Source: Clostridia bacterium (lineage in GTDB: Bacteria > Bacillota > Clostridia > Christensenellales > Aristaeellaceae). Taken from it: 64,000 nt of DNA. The notes under the pieces were generated by a model. The model saw only the letters and a list, made by a program, of their open reading frames with translations, was not told where the DNA came from and searched no databases. The stretch is from the NCBI GenBank assembly GCA_900769875.1, contig CAAGII010000156.1, positions 1 to 64,000 on the forward strand. Direction: 5' to 3'. Below are positions 1-8,033 of this stretch, piece by piece. Numbering within the stretch: the stretch's first letter is position 1; the number at the start of each line of letters is the position of its first letter. Both the position numbers and the translations under genes were made by a program.

Positions 1-162
1 TGAAAAGAGGCATCACAAACGAAAGACTCACACGCGCGGGATTCTTTGAACGCTCCCCGGCGTATGAGTCGATTCGTTCTGCTTCTATTGGACGCGCCGT
101 GTACCAAACGAAACGCACGGTGCGGTGAGAGGACGGGGGGTTAGTCACCCCCTCCTATTCGA
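1..162 (+). mobile_element. 3' end of a probable group IIC intron (domains V and VI)
   Basis: Positions 94-123 form a 30-nt hairpin. An 8-bp base (GCGCCGTG paired with CACGGTGC) carries a short distal arm, which is the size and shape of intron domain V in the short IIC-type class. The CGC at 95-97 sits where the catalytic triad lies, and CGC rather than AGC is the group IIC form. A second hairpin (GAGAGGACGGGG... with ...CACCCCCTCC, about 127-154) resembles domain VI and is followed by TATTCGATT, close to the usual CTACTCGATT 3' end. The distal domain V arm (102-115) pairs poorly, so this copy may be decayed. The 3' boundary near 162 is estimated, and any maturase gene would lie left of the window. 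The assignment rests on remembered consensus, not on a search. Confidence 0.55.
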
Positions 163-171
163 TTCTATTGC

Positions 172-1032
172 TTACAGCTTCCTGCCGGTTAGCAGTTCAT
201 AGCCCTGCAAATACTTGGCGATGGTCTTGTCCACCACGTCCTGCGGCAACGTCCAGTTATTGTCGGGATTGGCCTTCAGCCAGTCGCGCGCAAACTGCTT
301 ATCGAAGGAGGGCTGGCTGTGTCCGGGCTCGTAGCCGTCGGCGGGCCAGAAGCGGGAGCTGTCCGGGGTGAGCATTTCATCGCCCAGAACGATGTTGCCG
401 TGCTCATCCAGACCAAACTCGAACTTTGTGTCAGCAATGATGATGCCGCGCTTCAGCGCGTAATCGGCACACTTCTTGTACAGCGCGATGGTGTAGTCGC
501 GCAGCTTGGTAGCGTATTCCTCGCCCTTGCCGGGGTAGCGTTTCTCAAGGTAGGCAATGCTCTGCTCAAAGGAGATATTTTCGTCGTGGTCGCCAATCTC
601 CGCCTTGGTGGAGGGGGTATAGATCGGCTCAGGCAGCTTGTCGCTCTCCCTCAGCCCCTCGGGAAGCCTGATGCCGCACACAGTGCCGTTTTTCTGGTAG
701 CTTGCCCAGCCGCTGCCGGTGATGTAGCCGCGCACGATGCATTCCACGGGCAGCATGTCCAGCTTGCGGCACAGCATCGAATTGCCTGTGAACCGCTCCT
801 GACGGAAAAACTCCGGCATGTCGCTTACGTCCACAGAGATCATATGGTTGGGGATGATATCCTCCGTCATCTCAAACCAGAAGCGGGACATCTGCGTCAG
901 CACGGTACCCTTCTTGGTCACGGTGTTGTGCAGGATCACGTCAAAGCAGCTGATGCGGTCGGTGGCGACCATAATCAGGCTGTCGCCGTTGTCGTAGATC
1001 TCACGAACCTTGCCTTCCTTGATCGGTTTCAT
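172..1032 (-). CDS. purC: Phosphoribosylaminoimidazole-succinocarboxamide synthase (SAICAR synthetase)
   Basis: This cytosolic purine-pathway enzyme joins CAIR to aspartate with ATP to make SAICAR. The product is 286 residues, in the longer size class of the family. The N-terminal ATP-grasp-like part shows KEGKVREIY near residue 6 and VATDRISCFD near 22. VRGYITGSGW at about 100-109 and the C-terminal IADTKFEFG are family signatures. The start is ATG at 1032, preceded by AGAGAGG at proper spacing; the frame could only be extended to an ATT codon at 1038. It is a single-gene transcript with its own promoter. Its 3' end lies about 10 bases from the presumed intron end. No other pur gene is nearby. 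Confidence 0.95.
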   Translation of the reverse strand: MKPIKEGKVREIYDNGDSLIMVATDRISCFDVILHNTVTKKGTVLTQMSRFWFEMTEDIIPNHMISVDVSDMPEFFRQERFTGNSMLCRKLDMLPVECIVRGYITGSGWASYQKNGTVCGIRLPEGLRESDKLPEPIYTPSTKAEIGDHDENISFEQSIAYLEKRYPGKGEEYATKLRDYTIALYKKCADYALKRGIIIADTKFEFGLDEHGNIVLGDEMLTPDSSRFWPADGYEPGHSQPSFDKQFARDWLKANPDNNWTLPQDVVDKTIAKYLQGYELLTGRKL

Positions 1033-1082
1033 CGGCAATACCTCTCTCTTCTGTCTTCATCCACGCCCGGAAGGGCATGAAA

Positions 1083-1110
1083 AGCATACCACATTCTGGG
1101 CAAATTGCAA
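1083..1110 (-). promoter_or_regulatory. Probable sigma-A promoter of purC
   Basis: On the minus strand TTGCAA (1105-1110) and TATGCT (1083-1088) are 16 bases apart, about 50 bases before the purC start. No PurR-like box or purine riboswitch was recognised in the leader. Confidence 0.5.
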
Positions 1111-1154
1111 GTACCAATGGAGATGGAAACCACGCTGTCTTCTGTCCTTCCATG

Positions 1155-1186
1155 AAAAAACCGCAAAGCCTTGTGCAGCTCTGCGG
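1155..1186 (-). terminator. Rho-independent terminator after tRNA-Val
   Basis: Read on the minus strand, CCGCAGAGC and GCTTTGCGG form a 9-bp stem with one G-T pair and an 8-base loop, followed directly by six T. It lies five bases beyond the tRNA 3' end. Confidence 0.9.
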
Positions 1187-1191
1187 TGAAG

Positions 1192-1265
1192 TGGGGTTAA
1201 ATGGGCTCGAACCATCGACCTTCACGATGTCAACGTGACGCTCTAACCAACTGAGCTATAACCCC
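1192..1265 (-). tRNA. tRNA-Val (anticodon GAC)
   Basis: The minus strand folds into a full cloverleaf of 74 nt. The acceptor stem GGGGTTA pairs with TAACCCC, the D arm has GCTC...GAGC, the anticodon stem TCACG/CGTGA encloses loop TTGACAT, and the T arm holds TTCGAGC. The anticodon is GAC, reading valine codons GTC and GTT. The discriminator is A and the CCA end is not encoded. It is a single-gene unit with its own promoter and terminator. Confidence 0.96.
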
Positions 1266-1282
1266 ATCCAGTCAGCTTCTTG

Positions 1283-1311
1283 ATTATAGCACATGTCCCC
1301 ATGAATTGCAA
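1283..1311 (-). promoter_or_regulatory. Sigma-A promoter of tRNA-Val
   Basis: On the minus strand TTGCAA (1306-1311) and a perfect TATAAT (1283-1288) are separated by 17 bases and end 17 bases before the mature tRNA 5' end. Confidence 0.85.
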
Positions 1312-1362
1312 GGGGTTTTGTGAAAATTTTGCAATTTCTGTCGCGTGTCCGCCGCCTGTGCC

Positions 1363-1391
1363 TTGACAGGCGCGCAGAATCCTTTTACAAT
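1363..1391 (+). promoter_or_regulatory. Sigma-A promoter of the RlmI-like gene
   Basis: A perfect TTGACA (1363-1368) and TACAAT (1386-1391) are 17 bases apart and lie 50 bases before the start codon. Confidence 0.85.
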
Positions 1392-1441
1392 ACACATGTC
1401 GTGCGCAGCTGTCCTGCGCGCGGAGGATGGGAGGAAGCAGC

Positions 1442-2617
1442 ATGGCAAACGCCATTTTATGTCCGGGTAAGGAAAAACGGGTTTTCAGCGGACATCCGTG
1501 GGTGTTCCGCTCCGATATCGCGAGGGTTGAGGGTGATTTTACGCCCGGCGACATTGTCAGCGTCATGTCCGCCAGGGGTAGATTCCTTGCGAAGGCATAC
1601 TACAATCCTGCATCGCAGATCGCGCTGCGTATCATGAGCCTGAAGGATGAGCCGATCGACCGCGCGTTCATCTTCCGCCGCGTGAAGCAGGCGGTGGATT
1701 ACCGGCGCACGTTTGCAGATCTGCGCTCCTGCCGCATGATCTATGCGGAGAGCGACCGCCTGCCTGCGCTGATTGTGGACAGCTTTGGCGATGTGCTGGT
1801 GCTGCAGTGCCTGGCGCTTGGCATGGAGCGCTTCAAGCAGGATGTGGTGGATGCATTGGTAGAGGAGTTGCATCCTGCCGGAATCTGGGAGCGCAACGAT
1901 GTGCCGGTGCGCCGTCTGGAGGGTCTGGAGCAGACGACGGGGCTTTTGTACGGCACGGTGCCCGACCGTGTGGAAATGGTGGAAAACGGCGTTCACTTCT
2001 TTGTGGATGTGAAGGAAGGGCAAAAGACGGGCTTTTTCCTCGATCAGAAGGAGAACCGCGCCGCCATCGCGCCCTTTGTGAAGGGAAAGACGGTGCTGGA
2101 CTGTTTCACCCATACGGGCAGCTTTGCGCTGCATGCGGGCCACTATGGCGCGAGTGACGTGACGGGCGTGGACATTTCGGAATACGCCTGCCGCTTTGCG
2201 GAGGAAAACGCGAGGCTCAACCATCTGGAGGATCGTGTGCATTTTGTGGAGGCGAATGCGTTTGATTTGCTTGCCAGCCAGAGTCGCGAGGGAAAGCAGT
2301 ACGACGTGGTGATTCTGGATCCGCCAGCGTTTACCAAAACACGCTCGGCCATTGAGAGCGCTACGCGAGGCTACAAGGAGATCAATCTGCGCGCCATGAA
2401 GATGGTCAGGAACGGCGGCTACCTGATCACCTGCTCCTGTTCGCAGCATATTCTGCCGGACGCTTTTCTTCAAATTGTGCGCGACGCCGCGCATGATGCG
2501 CGTGTACCGCTGCGACAGGTCGAGTACCGTACACAGGGGCGCGATCACCCGATTCTGCCTGCTTCGCCGGAGACTCAGTATCTCAAATGCGGAATCTTTC
2601 AGGTGTTTTGCGACTGA
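1442..2617 (+). CDS. Class I SAM-dependent rRNA (cytosine-C5) methyltransferase, RlmI-like
   Basis: The protein (391 residues) has an N-terminal PUA RNA-binding domain (about 1-75, with FSGHPWVFRSD) and a C-terminal Rossmann methyltransferase. The SAM-binding stretch LDCFTHTGSFALHA lies near 220, the DPPAFTK motif near 285, and a CSCSQH motif near 330. RlmI proteins methylate C1962 of 23S rRNA, so that role is inferred from architecture. The start is the ATG at 1442, six codons inside the longest frame, because GGGAGG lies eight bases before it. nagA follows 24 bases downstream, probably in the same transcript. Confidence 0.87.
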   Translation: MANAILCPGKEKRVFSGHPWVFRSDIARVEGDFTPGDIVSVMSARGRFLAKAYYNPASQIALRIMSLKDEPIDRAFIFRRVKQAVDYRRTFADLRSCRMIYAESDRLPALIVDSFGDVLVLQCLALGMERFKQDVVDALVEELHPAGIWERNDVPVRRLEGLEQTTGLLYGTVPDRVEMVENGVHFFVDVKEGQKTGFFLDQKENRAAIAPFVKGKTVLDCFTHTGSFALHAGHYGASDVTGVDISEYACRFAEENARLNHLEDRVHFVEANAFDLLASQSREGKQYDVVILDPPAFTKTRSAIESATRGYKEINLRAMKMVRNGGYLITCSCSQHILPDAFLQIVRDAAHDARVPLRQVEYRTQGRDHPILPASPETQYLKCGIFQVFCD

Positions 2618-2641
2618 ACGGGCAATCGGAGGCTGATGCAT

Positions 2642-3757
2642 ATGCTGATCCGTAACGCAAGGGTCTTTCTGGACGGCGCATTCCGTACGGGTGTGGATGT
2701 GCGCTTGCATCATGGCTGCGTGCAGGAGCTGGGCTCCGGCCTTGAGAATGGGCTGTATGAGGATTCGCTTGATCTGGGGGGCGATTTCCTCCTGCCGGGC
2801 TTTGTGGATGTGCACATCCACGCCTTCCGCGGGCACGATACGATGGATGGCTATGAAGCCATCCGCCAGATGAGCCGCGATCTGTACCGCATGGGAGTAT
2901 CGACCTTCCTGCCCACCACCATGAGCGCGTCACCCGAGGCTACACGCGCCGTTATGGACGCGGTGCGCCGTGTCATGCGGCGTGGTGAAGGCGGTTGCGC
3001 CATCGTACCGGGCGCTCATCTGGAAGCGCCCTTCCTCGCGCCTGCAAAGGCCGGTGCACAGCAGAAGGGGTATTTCATGAATCCATCCATGGACGCGCTG
3101 GATCTGCTGTGTGGCGGCTATGAGGGCATTCGCATGATTACCGTCGCTCCGGAGAAGCCGGGCGCGGAATCCTTTGTCCGCGCCGCGACAGAGTGCGGTA
3201 TCCATGTTTCCATCGGACACTCAGGGGCGACCGGCGAGGAGACGCATCGCGCGGCAGACTGGGGCGCGGACCATGTGACACACACCTTTAACGCGCAAAG
3301 TGCGCTGCACCACCGTAACCCCGGCATTCCGGGCGCGGCCATGACGGATGACAGACTGTACTGCGAAGCCATCTGCGACGGTGTCCATCTGCATCCGGAT
3401 GTGGTGCGGATGATGGCGCGCTGCAAAGGGGCGAATCGGCTGGTCGCCGTGACCGACGCCATGGAAGCAGCCGGACTTCCCGACGGAAGCTACAGCCTTG
3501 GCGGACAGGCTGTGACGGTGCGAGACAGGCAGGCGCGGCTTTGCGACGGCACGCTGGCAGGCTCTGTGCTGACCATGCCCGAGGTGCTGGAAAACCTGAT
3601 CGCATGGGGCGTTGCTCCGGAGCAAGCGATCATGATGTGCACCGCGACGCCCGCCGCTTCCATTGGCGAAAAGAAGGCTGGACGAATCCTGCCCGGAAGT
3701 CCTGCGCCGCTGACCCGCTGGACGGCTGACTTCCACATGGTGGGAATCCTGGACTGA
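2642..3757 (+). CDS. nagA: N-acetylglucosamine-6-phosphate deacetylase
   Basis: NagA hydrolyses GlcNAc-6-phosphate to glucosamine-6-phosphate and acetate in amino-sugar and wall recycling. The 371-residue protein is an amidohydrolase TIM barrel. It has the metal-site HIHAFRGHD near residue 58, AHLEAPF near 125, GHSGATGEE near 193, HTFNAQSALHHR near 213, DGVHLHPD near 243 and the catalytic aspartate in VAVTDAME near 268. The start is placed at ATG 2642, nine bases after GGAGG; the ATG at 2636 is only three bases from that site. No nagB or PTS gene lies beside it, so the substrate source is not evident here. Confidence 0.92.
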   Translation: MLIRNARVFLDGAFRTGVDVRLHHGCVQELGSGLENGLYEDSLDLGGDFLLPGFVDVHIHAFRGHDTMDGYEAIRQMSRDLYRMGVSTFLPTTMSASPEATRAVMDAVRRVMRRGEGGCAIVPGAHLEAPFLAPAKAGAQQKGYFMNPSMDALDLLCGGYEGIRMITVAPEKPGAESFVRAATECGIHVSIGHSGATGEETHRAADWGADHVTHTFNAQSALHHRNPGIPGAAMTDDRLYCEAICDGVHLHPDVVRMMARCKGANRLVAVTDAMEAAGLPDGSYSLGGQAVTVRDRQARLCDGTLAGSVLTMPEVLENLIAWGVAPEQAIMMCTATPAASIGEKKAGRILPGSPAPLTRWTADFHMVGILD

Positions 3758-3796
3758 CGCAACCGTCCTCAAAAAGCGCTTCTGATACTGCCTGCA

Positions 3797-3819
3797 CGAT
3801 TGATAAAAATCGTTCTTTT
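3797..3819 (+). terminator. Possible weak terminator after nagA
   Basis: A short CGATT/AATCG stem (3797-3801 with 3808-3812) is followed by TTCTTTT. The stem is only five base pairs, so termination would be inefficient. Confidence 0.3.
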
Positions 3820-3832
3820 CATGCATTTTGCC

Positions 3833-3861
3833 TTGTATGCCGGGGCAGAATTGGCTATAAT
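3833..3861 (+). promoter_or_regulatory. Promoter of dapF-dapL
   Basis: A perfect TATAAT (3856-3861) has a weak TTGTAT (3833-3838) 17 bases upstream. It lies 33 bases before the dapF start. No lysine riboswitch fits in the short leader. Confidence 0.6.
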
Positions 3862-3893
3862 ATGTGCATTCCGGTTTGGAGGATGGTGTGCCT

Positions 3894-4736
3894 ATGCGGT
3901 TTACCAAGATGCATGGGATTGGTAATGACTATATCTATATCAACTGTCTGGAGCAGAATGTCCACAACCCCGAACAGCTGGCGGTGCGGATGAGCCGCCG
4001 CCATTTCGGCGTGGGCAGCGACGGGCTGGTGCTGATCCAGCCCAGCGATGTAGCCGATTTCGCCATGCGCATGTTCAATAGCGACGGTACGGAAAGCGAA
4101 ATGTGCGGCAATGCCGTTCGCTGTATCGGCAAGTATGTGTACGAGCGCGGACTGACCGCGAAGGAGCGCTTTACGCTGATGACCGGTGCGGGTCTCAAGG
4201 AGGTTTTGCTGCGCCTTGACGGAGGAAAGGTCAGGAGCGTGTGCGTGGATATGGGCTCGCCGGAGCTTGCGCCCAGCCGGATTCCGGTGAGCCTGAGTGG
4301 TGATGTGGTGCTTGGTCATCGTCTGGAGATCGGTGCGGGCACAACCTACGCCATCCACTGCGTGTCCATGGGCAATCCGCACTGCGTGATCTTTGTACGC
4401 GACCCGGAGGATGTGGATCTTTCCATCTGGGGGCCTCTGATCGAAAACCACCCCATTTTCCCCAACCGGACCAATGTCGAGTTTACCGTTGTGCGCGACC
4501 GGGGACACATTGCTGTCCGCACATGGGAGCGGGGCGCGGGTGAAACGCTGGCATGCGGCACGGGCGCCTGCGCGGCTCTGGTAGCGTCAGTGCTGACGGG
4601 CAGGGTGAACCGTGAGGCAGAAGTGAAGCTGCACGGCGGCACACTGAAGGTTACATGGTCGCCCGACGACAACCATGTGTACCAGGAGGGCCCTGCCGAG
4701 TTTGTGTTCGACGGTGAGTGGCCTGATGATGAATAA
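3894..4736 (+). CDS. dapF: Diaminopimelate epimerase
   Basis: DapF converts LL- to meso-diaminopimelate for lysine and peptidoglycan. The 280-residue product has the two-fold pseudosymmetric fold with both catalytic cysteines: the first in SEMCGNAVRC near residue 73, the second in ETLACGTGAC near 219. The N terminus FTKMHGIGNDYI is the family signature. The ATG at 3894 is chosen because GGAGG lies 11 bases upstream and homologues begin with this motif. dapL follows after 14 bases, so one transcript makes the last two enzymes of the DapL route in reverse order. Confidence 0.96.
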   Translation: MRFTKMHGIGNDYIYINCLEQNVHNPEQLAVRMSRRHFGVGSDGLVLIQPSDVADFAMRMFNSDGTESEMCGNAVRCIGKYVYERGLTAKERFTLMTGAGLKEVLLRLDGGKVRSVCVDMGSPELAPSRIPVSLSGDVVLGHRLEIGAGTTYAIHCVSMGNPHCVIFVRDPEDVDLSIWGPLIENHPIFPNRTNVEFTVVRDRGHIAVRTWERGAGETLACGTGACAALVASVLTGRVNREAEVKLHGGTLKVTWSPDDNHVYQEGPAEFVFDGEWPDDE

Positions 4737-4750
4737 CAGGAGGAATACCC

Positions 4751-5980
4751 ATGCTGCACATCAATGAGCATTTCCAGAAGCTGCCCGGTTCTTATCTTTT
4801 TGCCGAGATCGCGCGCCGCATCAAGGCGTATCAGGCAGCTCATCCTGACATGGACGATCTGATCCGCCTTGGCATTGGAGACGTCACCAAGCCCCTTGTT
4901 CCGGCGGTCGTTCAGGCCATGCACAAGGCTGTGGACGAAATGGGCGTGCAGGAGACGTTCCGCGGCTATGGCCCCGATTTCGGCTATGATTTCCTTGTCA
5001 ATGCCATCCGCGAGGGCGATTACGCAAGTCGCGGCATTGATATTGCCTATGACGAGGTGTTTGTGTCCGACGGCGCGAAGTGCGATGTGGGCAATATTCA
5101 GGAGCTGTTTTCAAGCGACGCCGTGATTGCGGTGACCGATCCCGTGTATCCCGTGTATGTGGATTCCAACGCCATGGCGGGTCGTGCGGGTGATTATGTG
5201 GGTGACCGCTGGAGCAGGCTTGTCTATCTGCCCTGCAATGCGGAGAACGGCTTTGTGCCTTCTGTGCCCGACAAGCCGGTGGATGTGCTGTATCTGTGCT
5301 ATCCCAACAATCCCACGGGCACTGTGCTCAACCGCAACCAGCTGCAGGCGTTTGTGGACTGGGCAAGGGAAAACGGTGCGCTGATTATCTATGACGCGGC
5401 GTATCGTGCGTTCGTGAGGACGCCGGATATCCCGCTGTCCATCTATGAAATCGAGGGCGCGCGCGATGTGGCGATCGAGTGCAACTCCTTCTCCAAAACC
5501 GCCGGCTTTACCGGAACCCGCTGCGCGTATACCATTGTGCCGCATACAGTGTTCGGGCTGGACGAAAAGGGGGAGAAGGTGGAGCTGAACGCGCTCTGGA
5601 AGCGCCGCATGGCCACCAAATTCAACGGCGTCAGCTATCCCGTGCAGCGCGCCGCGGCTGCCGTTTACACTGAGGAAGGCCAGAAGCAGATCCGCGAGGT
5701 GATCGACTACTACATGGAGAATGCGCGCGTGATCCGCGAGGGGCTGCTGGCTGCCGGGTTCACGGTCTATGGCGGACAGGATGCGCCCTACATTTGGCTT
5801 AAGGTGCCCGACGGCATGACCAGCTGGGCCTTCTTTGACAAGCTGCTGGATGAGTGCCACGTGGTCGGTACACCCGGCGCGGGCTTCGGCCCGAGCGGTG
5901 AAGGCTATTTCCGCCTGACTGCCTTCAACACCCTTGAAAAAACCCGCGAAGCCATGAATCGCATCGCCGCCATGAAATAA
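4751..5980 (+). CDS. dapL: LL-diaminopimelate aminotransferase
   Basis: DapL makes LL-diaminopimelate directly from tetrahydrodipicolinate with glutamate as amino donor, bypassing the succinylase/acetylase steps. The 409-residue class I/II PLP aminotransferase matches the family length. The PLP lysine is in SFSKTAGFTGTR near residue 248; YPNNPTGT near 182 and the N-terminal RLGIGDVTKPL are typical. AGGAGG lies seven bases before the ATG. Its presence next to dapF indicates the DapL variant of lysine synthesis, common in Clostridia. Confidence 0.95.
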   Translation: MLHINEHFQKLPGSYLFAEIARRIKAYQAAHPDMDDLIRLGIGDVTKPLVPAVVQAMHKAVDEMGVQETFRGYGPDFGYDFLVNAIREGDYASRGIDIAYDEVFVSDGAKCDVGNIQELFSSDAVIAVTDPVYPVYVDSNAMAGRAGDYVGDRWSRLVYLPCNAENGFVPSVPDKPVDVLYLCYPNNPTGTVLNRNQLQAFVDWARENGALIIYDAAYRAFVRTPDIPLSIYEIEGARDVAIECNSFSKTAGFTGTRCAYTIVPHTVFGLDEKGEKVELNALWKRRMATKFNGVSYPVQRAAAAVYTEEGQKQIREVIDYYMENARVIREGLLAAGFTVYGGQDAPYIWLKVPDGMTSWAFFDKLLDECHVVGTPGAGFGPSGEGYFRLTAFNTLEKTREAMNRIAAMK

Positions 5981-6044
5981 GCATACAAAATACCCGGCTG
6001 AGTTCACGCATTCAGCCGGACATTTGCCTGAATCGCCGTTTTAA

Positions 6045-6086
6045 GGGAGACCGGAGGGAACGCAGCCACCTCCGGTCTCCCGTTTT
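6045..6086. terminator. Strong hairpin between convergent dapL and ABC exporter genes
   Basis: A perfect 13-bp stem (gggagaccggagg at 6045-6057 with its complement at 6069-6081) is followed by GTTTTC on the plus strand and by TTAAAAC on the minus strand. It probably terminates dapL, and perhaps also the convergent exporter operon. Confidence 0.8.
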
Positions 6087-6095
6087 CATCCCTGT

Positions 6096-8033
6096 TTAGC
6101 TGGCAATCGCGTTGCCGGTGTAGAGCTGGTAATACTTACCCTTCATTTCAATGAGCTGGTCGTGTGTTCCGCGCTCAATAATGCGTCCCTGATCCAGCAC
6201 CATGATGCAGTCGGAGTTACGCACAGTGGACAGGCGATGCGCGATGACAAAGGTGGTACGGTTCTTCATCAGCGCGTCCATACCGCGCTGCACCAGCGTT
6301 TCGGTACGGGTGTCGATGGAGGAGGTGGCTTCATCCAGAATCAGGCACGGCGGGTCGGCTACGGCGGCGCGTGCGATGGACAGAAGCTGCCGCTGACCCT
6401 GGCTGAGGTTCGCGCCGTCGCCGGTCAGCAGGGTATCATAGCCGTTGGGGAGGCGGCGGATGAATCCGTCGGCATTGGCGAGTTTCGCGGCCTGACGGCA
6501 TTCCTCATCGGTCGCGTCAAGACGGCCATAGCGGATGTTGTCCATGACCGTGCCGGTGAACAGGTGCGTATCCTGCAGCACCACGCCCAGAGAGCGGCGC
6601 AGGTCATCCTTGCGGATTTTGTTGATATTGATGCCGTCGTAGCGGATCTTGCCGTCTTGAATATCGTAGAAGCGGTTGATGAGGTTGGTGATGGTGGTTT
6701 TGCCCGCGCCGGTGCCGCCGACAAAGGCGATCTTCTGCCCCGGCATGGCGTACATGGTAATGTTGTGGAGCACGGTTTTCTCGTCGGTGTAGCCGAAGTC
6801 CACATCGTCGAAGGTCACGCCGCCCTCCAGGCGCGTGTAGGTAACCGAGCCGTCCTGATGACGGTAGCGCCATGCCCATACGCCGGTACGCTGCTCGCAC
6901 TCACACAGCGTGCCGTCTGGCTGCTCAGCAGCGTTGACCAGCTCGACGTGGCCGTCGTCATGCTCGGGAGATTCGTCCATCAGGCTGAATACGCGCCCTG
7001 CGCCGGCCATCGCCATGACAATGGAGGTCATCTGCTGGCTGATCTGGCTGACCGGACGGGAGAAGTTTTTATTCAGCTGCAGGAAGGACACCAGACCGCC
7101 CAGCGTCATCACCTGACCGCCCGCGAGGATCGCCAGCGCAGAGCCAGCTACGGCGCAGATCACATAGCTCAGATGCCCGAGATTGTTGTTGACAGGACCC
7201 ATCACATTGCCGAAGGAGTTGGCGTCCTCGGCGGACTTGCGGAGGCTATCGTTGAGGCTGTAGAAGCCATCAAGTGCCTGCTGCTCATGGCAGAATACCT
7301 TGACCACCTTCTGCCCCTCGATCATTTCCTCGATGTAGCCGTTGACCTGTCCTAGCTTCTGCTGCTGTGCCACGAAATTCTTGCCCGCAAGGCCGGACAG
7401 CTTCGCGCTGACAAGCATGGTCACAACGATCATGCCCACGGAAAGCAGCGACAGCTGCCACGACATCATCAGCATGCTGACAAAGGTAATGCACACAGTC
7501 ACCAGCGAATCCACAAGGGAAGGAATGCTCTGCCCGATCAGCTGACGCAGGGTGTCCACATCGTTGGTATAGACGGACATGATGTCGCCATGCGCATGGG
7601 TATCAAAATAGCGGATGGGCAGCTTCTCCATGCGGGTGAAGAGTTCGATACGCAGACGGGCCAGTGTGCCCTGGCTGACATTGATCATCAACCGGTTGCT
7701 TCCATAGGCGCAGACCAAGCCGAAGCCCAGCAGCACGGCAAGCCTGAGGAGCGCCCGCGCGAGGTCATCAAAGCCGGGCGCGCCCGATGCGTGATTGACC
7801 ATGGGAAGGATATAGTCGTCAATCAGCGTCTGAAGGAACAGCGTGCATTGCAGCGTACAGAAGCTCTGCGCAAGAATGCAGAAGATCACCAGAAAGAAGC
7901 GGAAGCGATCATGCTTCAGGACCAGCGCCATCAGCCGCCTGAGCGTCATGAGCGAATGCTTGAGGTCGGGCGCCGGACGTCCGCTGCGATCCATGCGGAA
8001 GCCGCCATGCATGGGCGGATGCTTCTTCATCAT
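6096..8033 (-). CDS. Heterodimeric ABC exporter, subunit B (catalytically competent half)
   Basis: This 645-residue half-transporter has six transmembrane helices (about 60-360) fused to an ATPase domain. Walker A GGTGAGKTT is near 443, signature LSQGQRQ near 546, Walker B LILDEAT with a canonical catalytic glutamate near 564, and the H-loop AHRLS near 598. A segment with CECEQRTGVWAW lies between the membrane and ATPase parts (about 370-405). The ATG overlaps the stop of the upstream half-transporter (ATGA), with GGAGG nine bases before it, so the two are translationally coupled partners. The family exports drugs, lipids or peptides; the substrate cannot be read from sequence. Confidence 0.9.
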   Translation of the reverse strand: MMKKHPPMHGGFRMDRSGRPAPDLKHSLMTLRRLMALVLKHDRFRFFLVIFCILAQSFCTLQCTLFLQTLIDDYILPMVNHASGAPGFDDLARALLRLAVLLGFGLVCAYGSNRLMINVSQGTLARLRIELFTRMEKLPIRYFDTHAHGDIMSVYTNDVDTLRQLIGQSIPSLVDSLVTVCITFVSMLMMSWQLSLLSVGMIVVTMLVSAKLSGLAGKNFVAQQQKLGQVNGYIEEMIEGQKVVKVFCHEQQALDGFYSLNDSLRKSAEDANSFGNVMGPVNNNLGHLSYVICAVAGSALAILAGGQVMTLGGLVSFLQLNKNFSRPVSQISQQMTSIVMAMAGAGRVFSLMDESPEHDDGHVELVNAAEQPDGTLCECEQRTGVWAWRYRHQDGSVTYTRLEGGVTFDDVDFGYTDEKTVLHNITMYAMPGQKIAFVGGTGAGKTTITNLINRFYDIQDGKIRYDGININKIRKDDLRRSLGVVLQDTHLFTGTVMDNIRYGRLDATDEECRQAAKLANADGFIRRLPNGYDTLLTGDGANLSQGQRQLLSIARAAVADPPCLILDEATSSIDTRTETLVQRGMDALMKNRTTFVIAHRLSTVRNSDCIMVLDQGRIIERGTHDQLIEMKGKYYQLYTGNAIAS

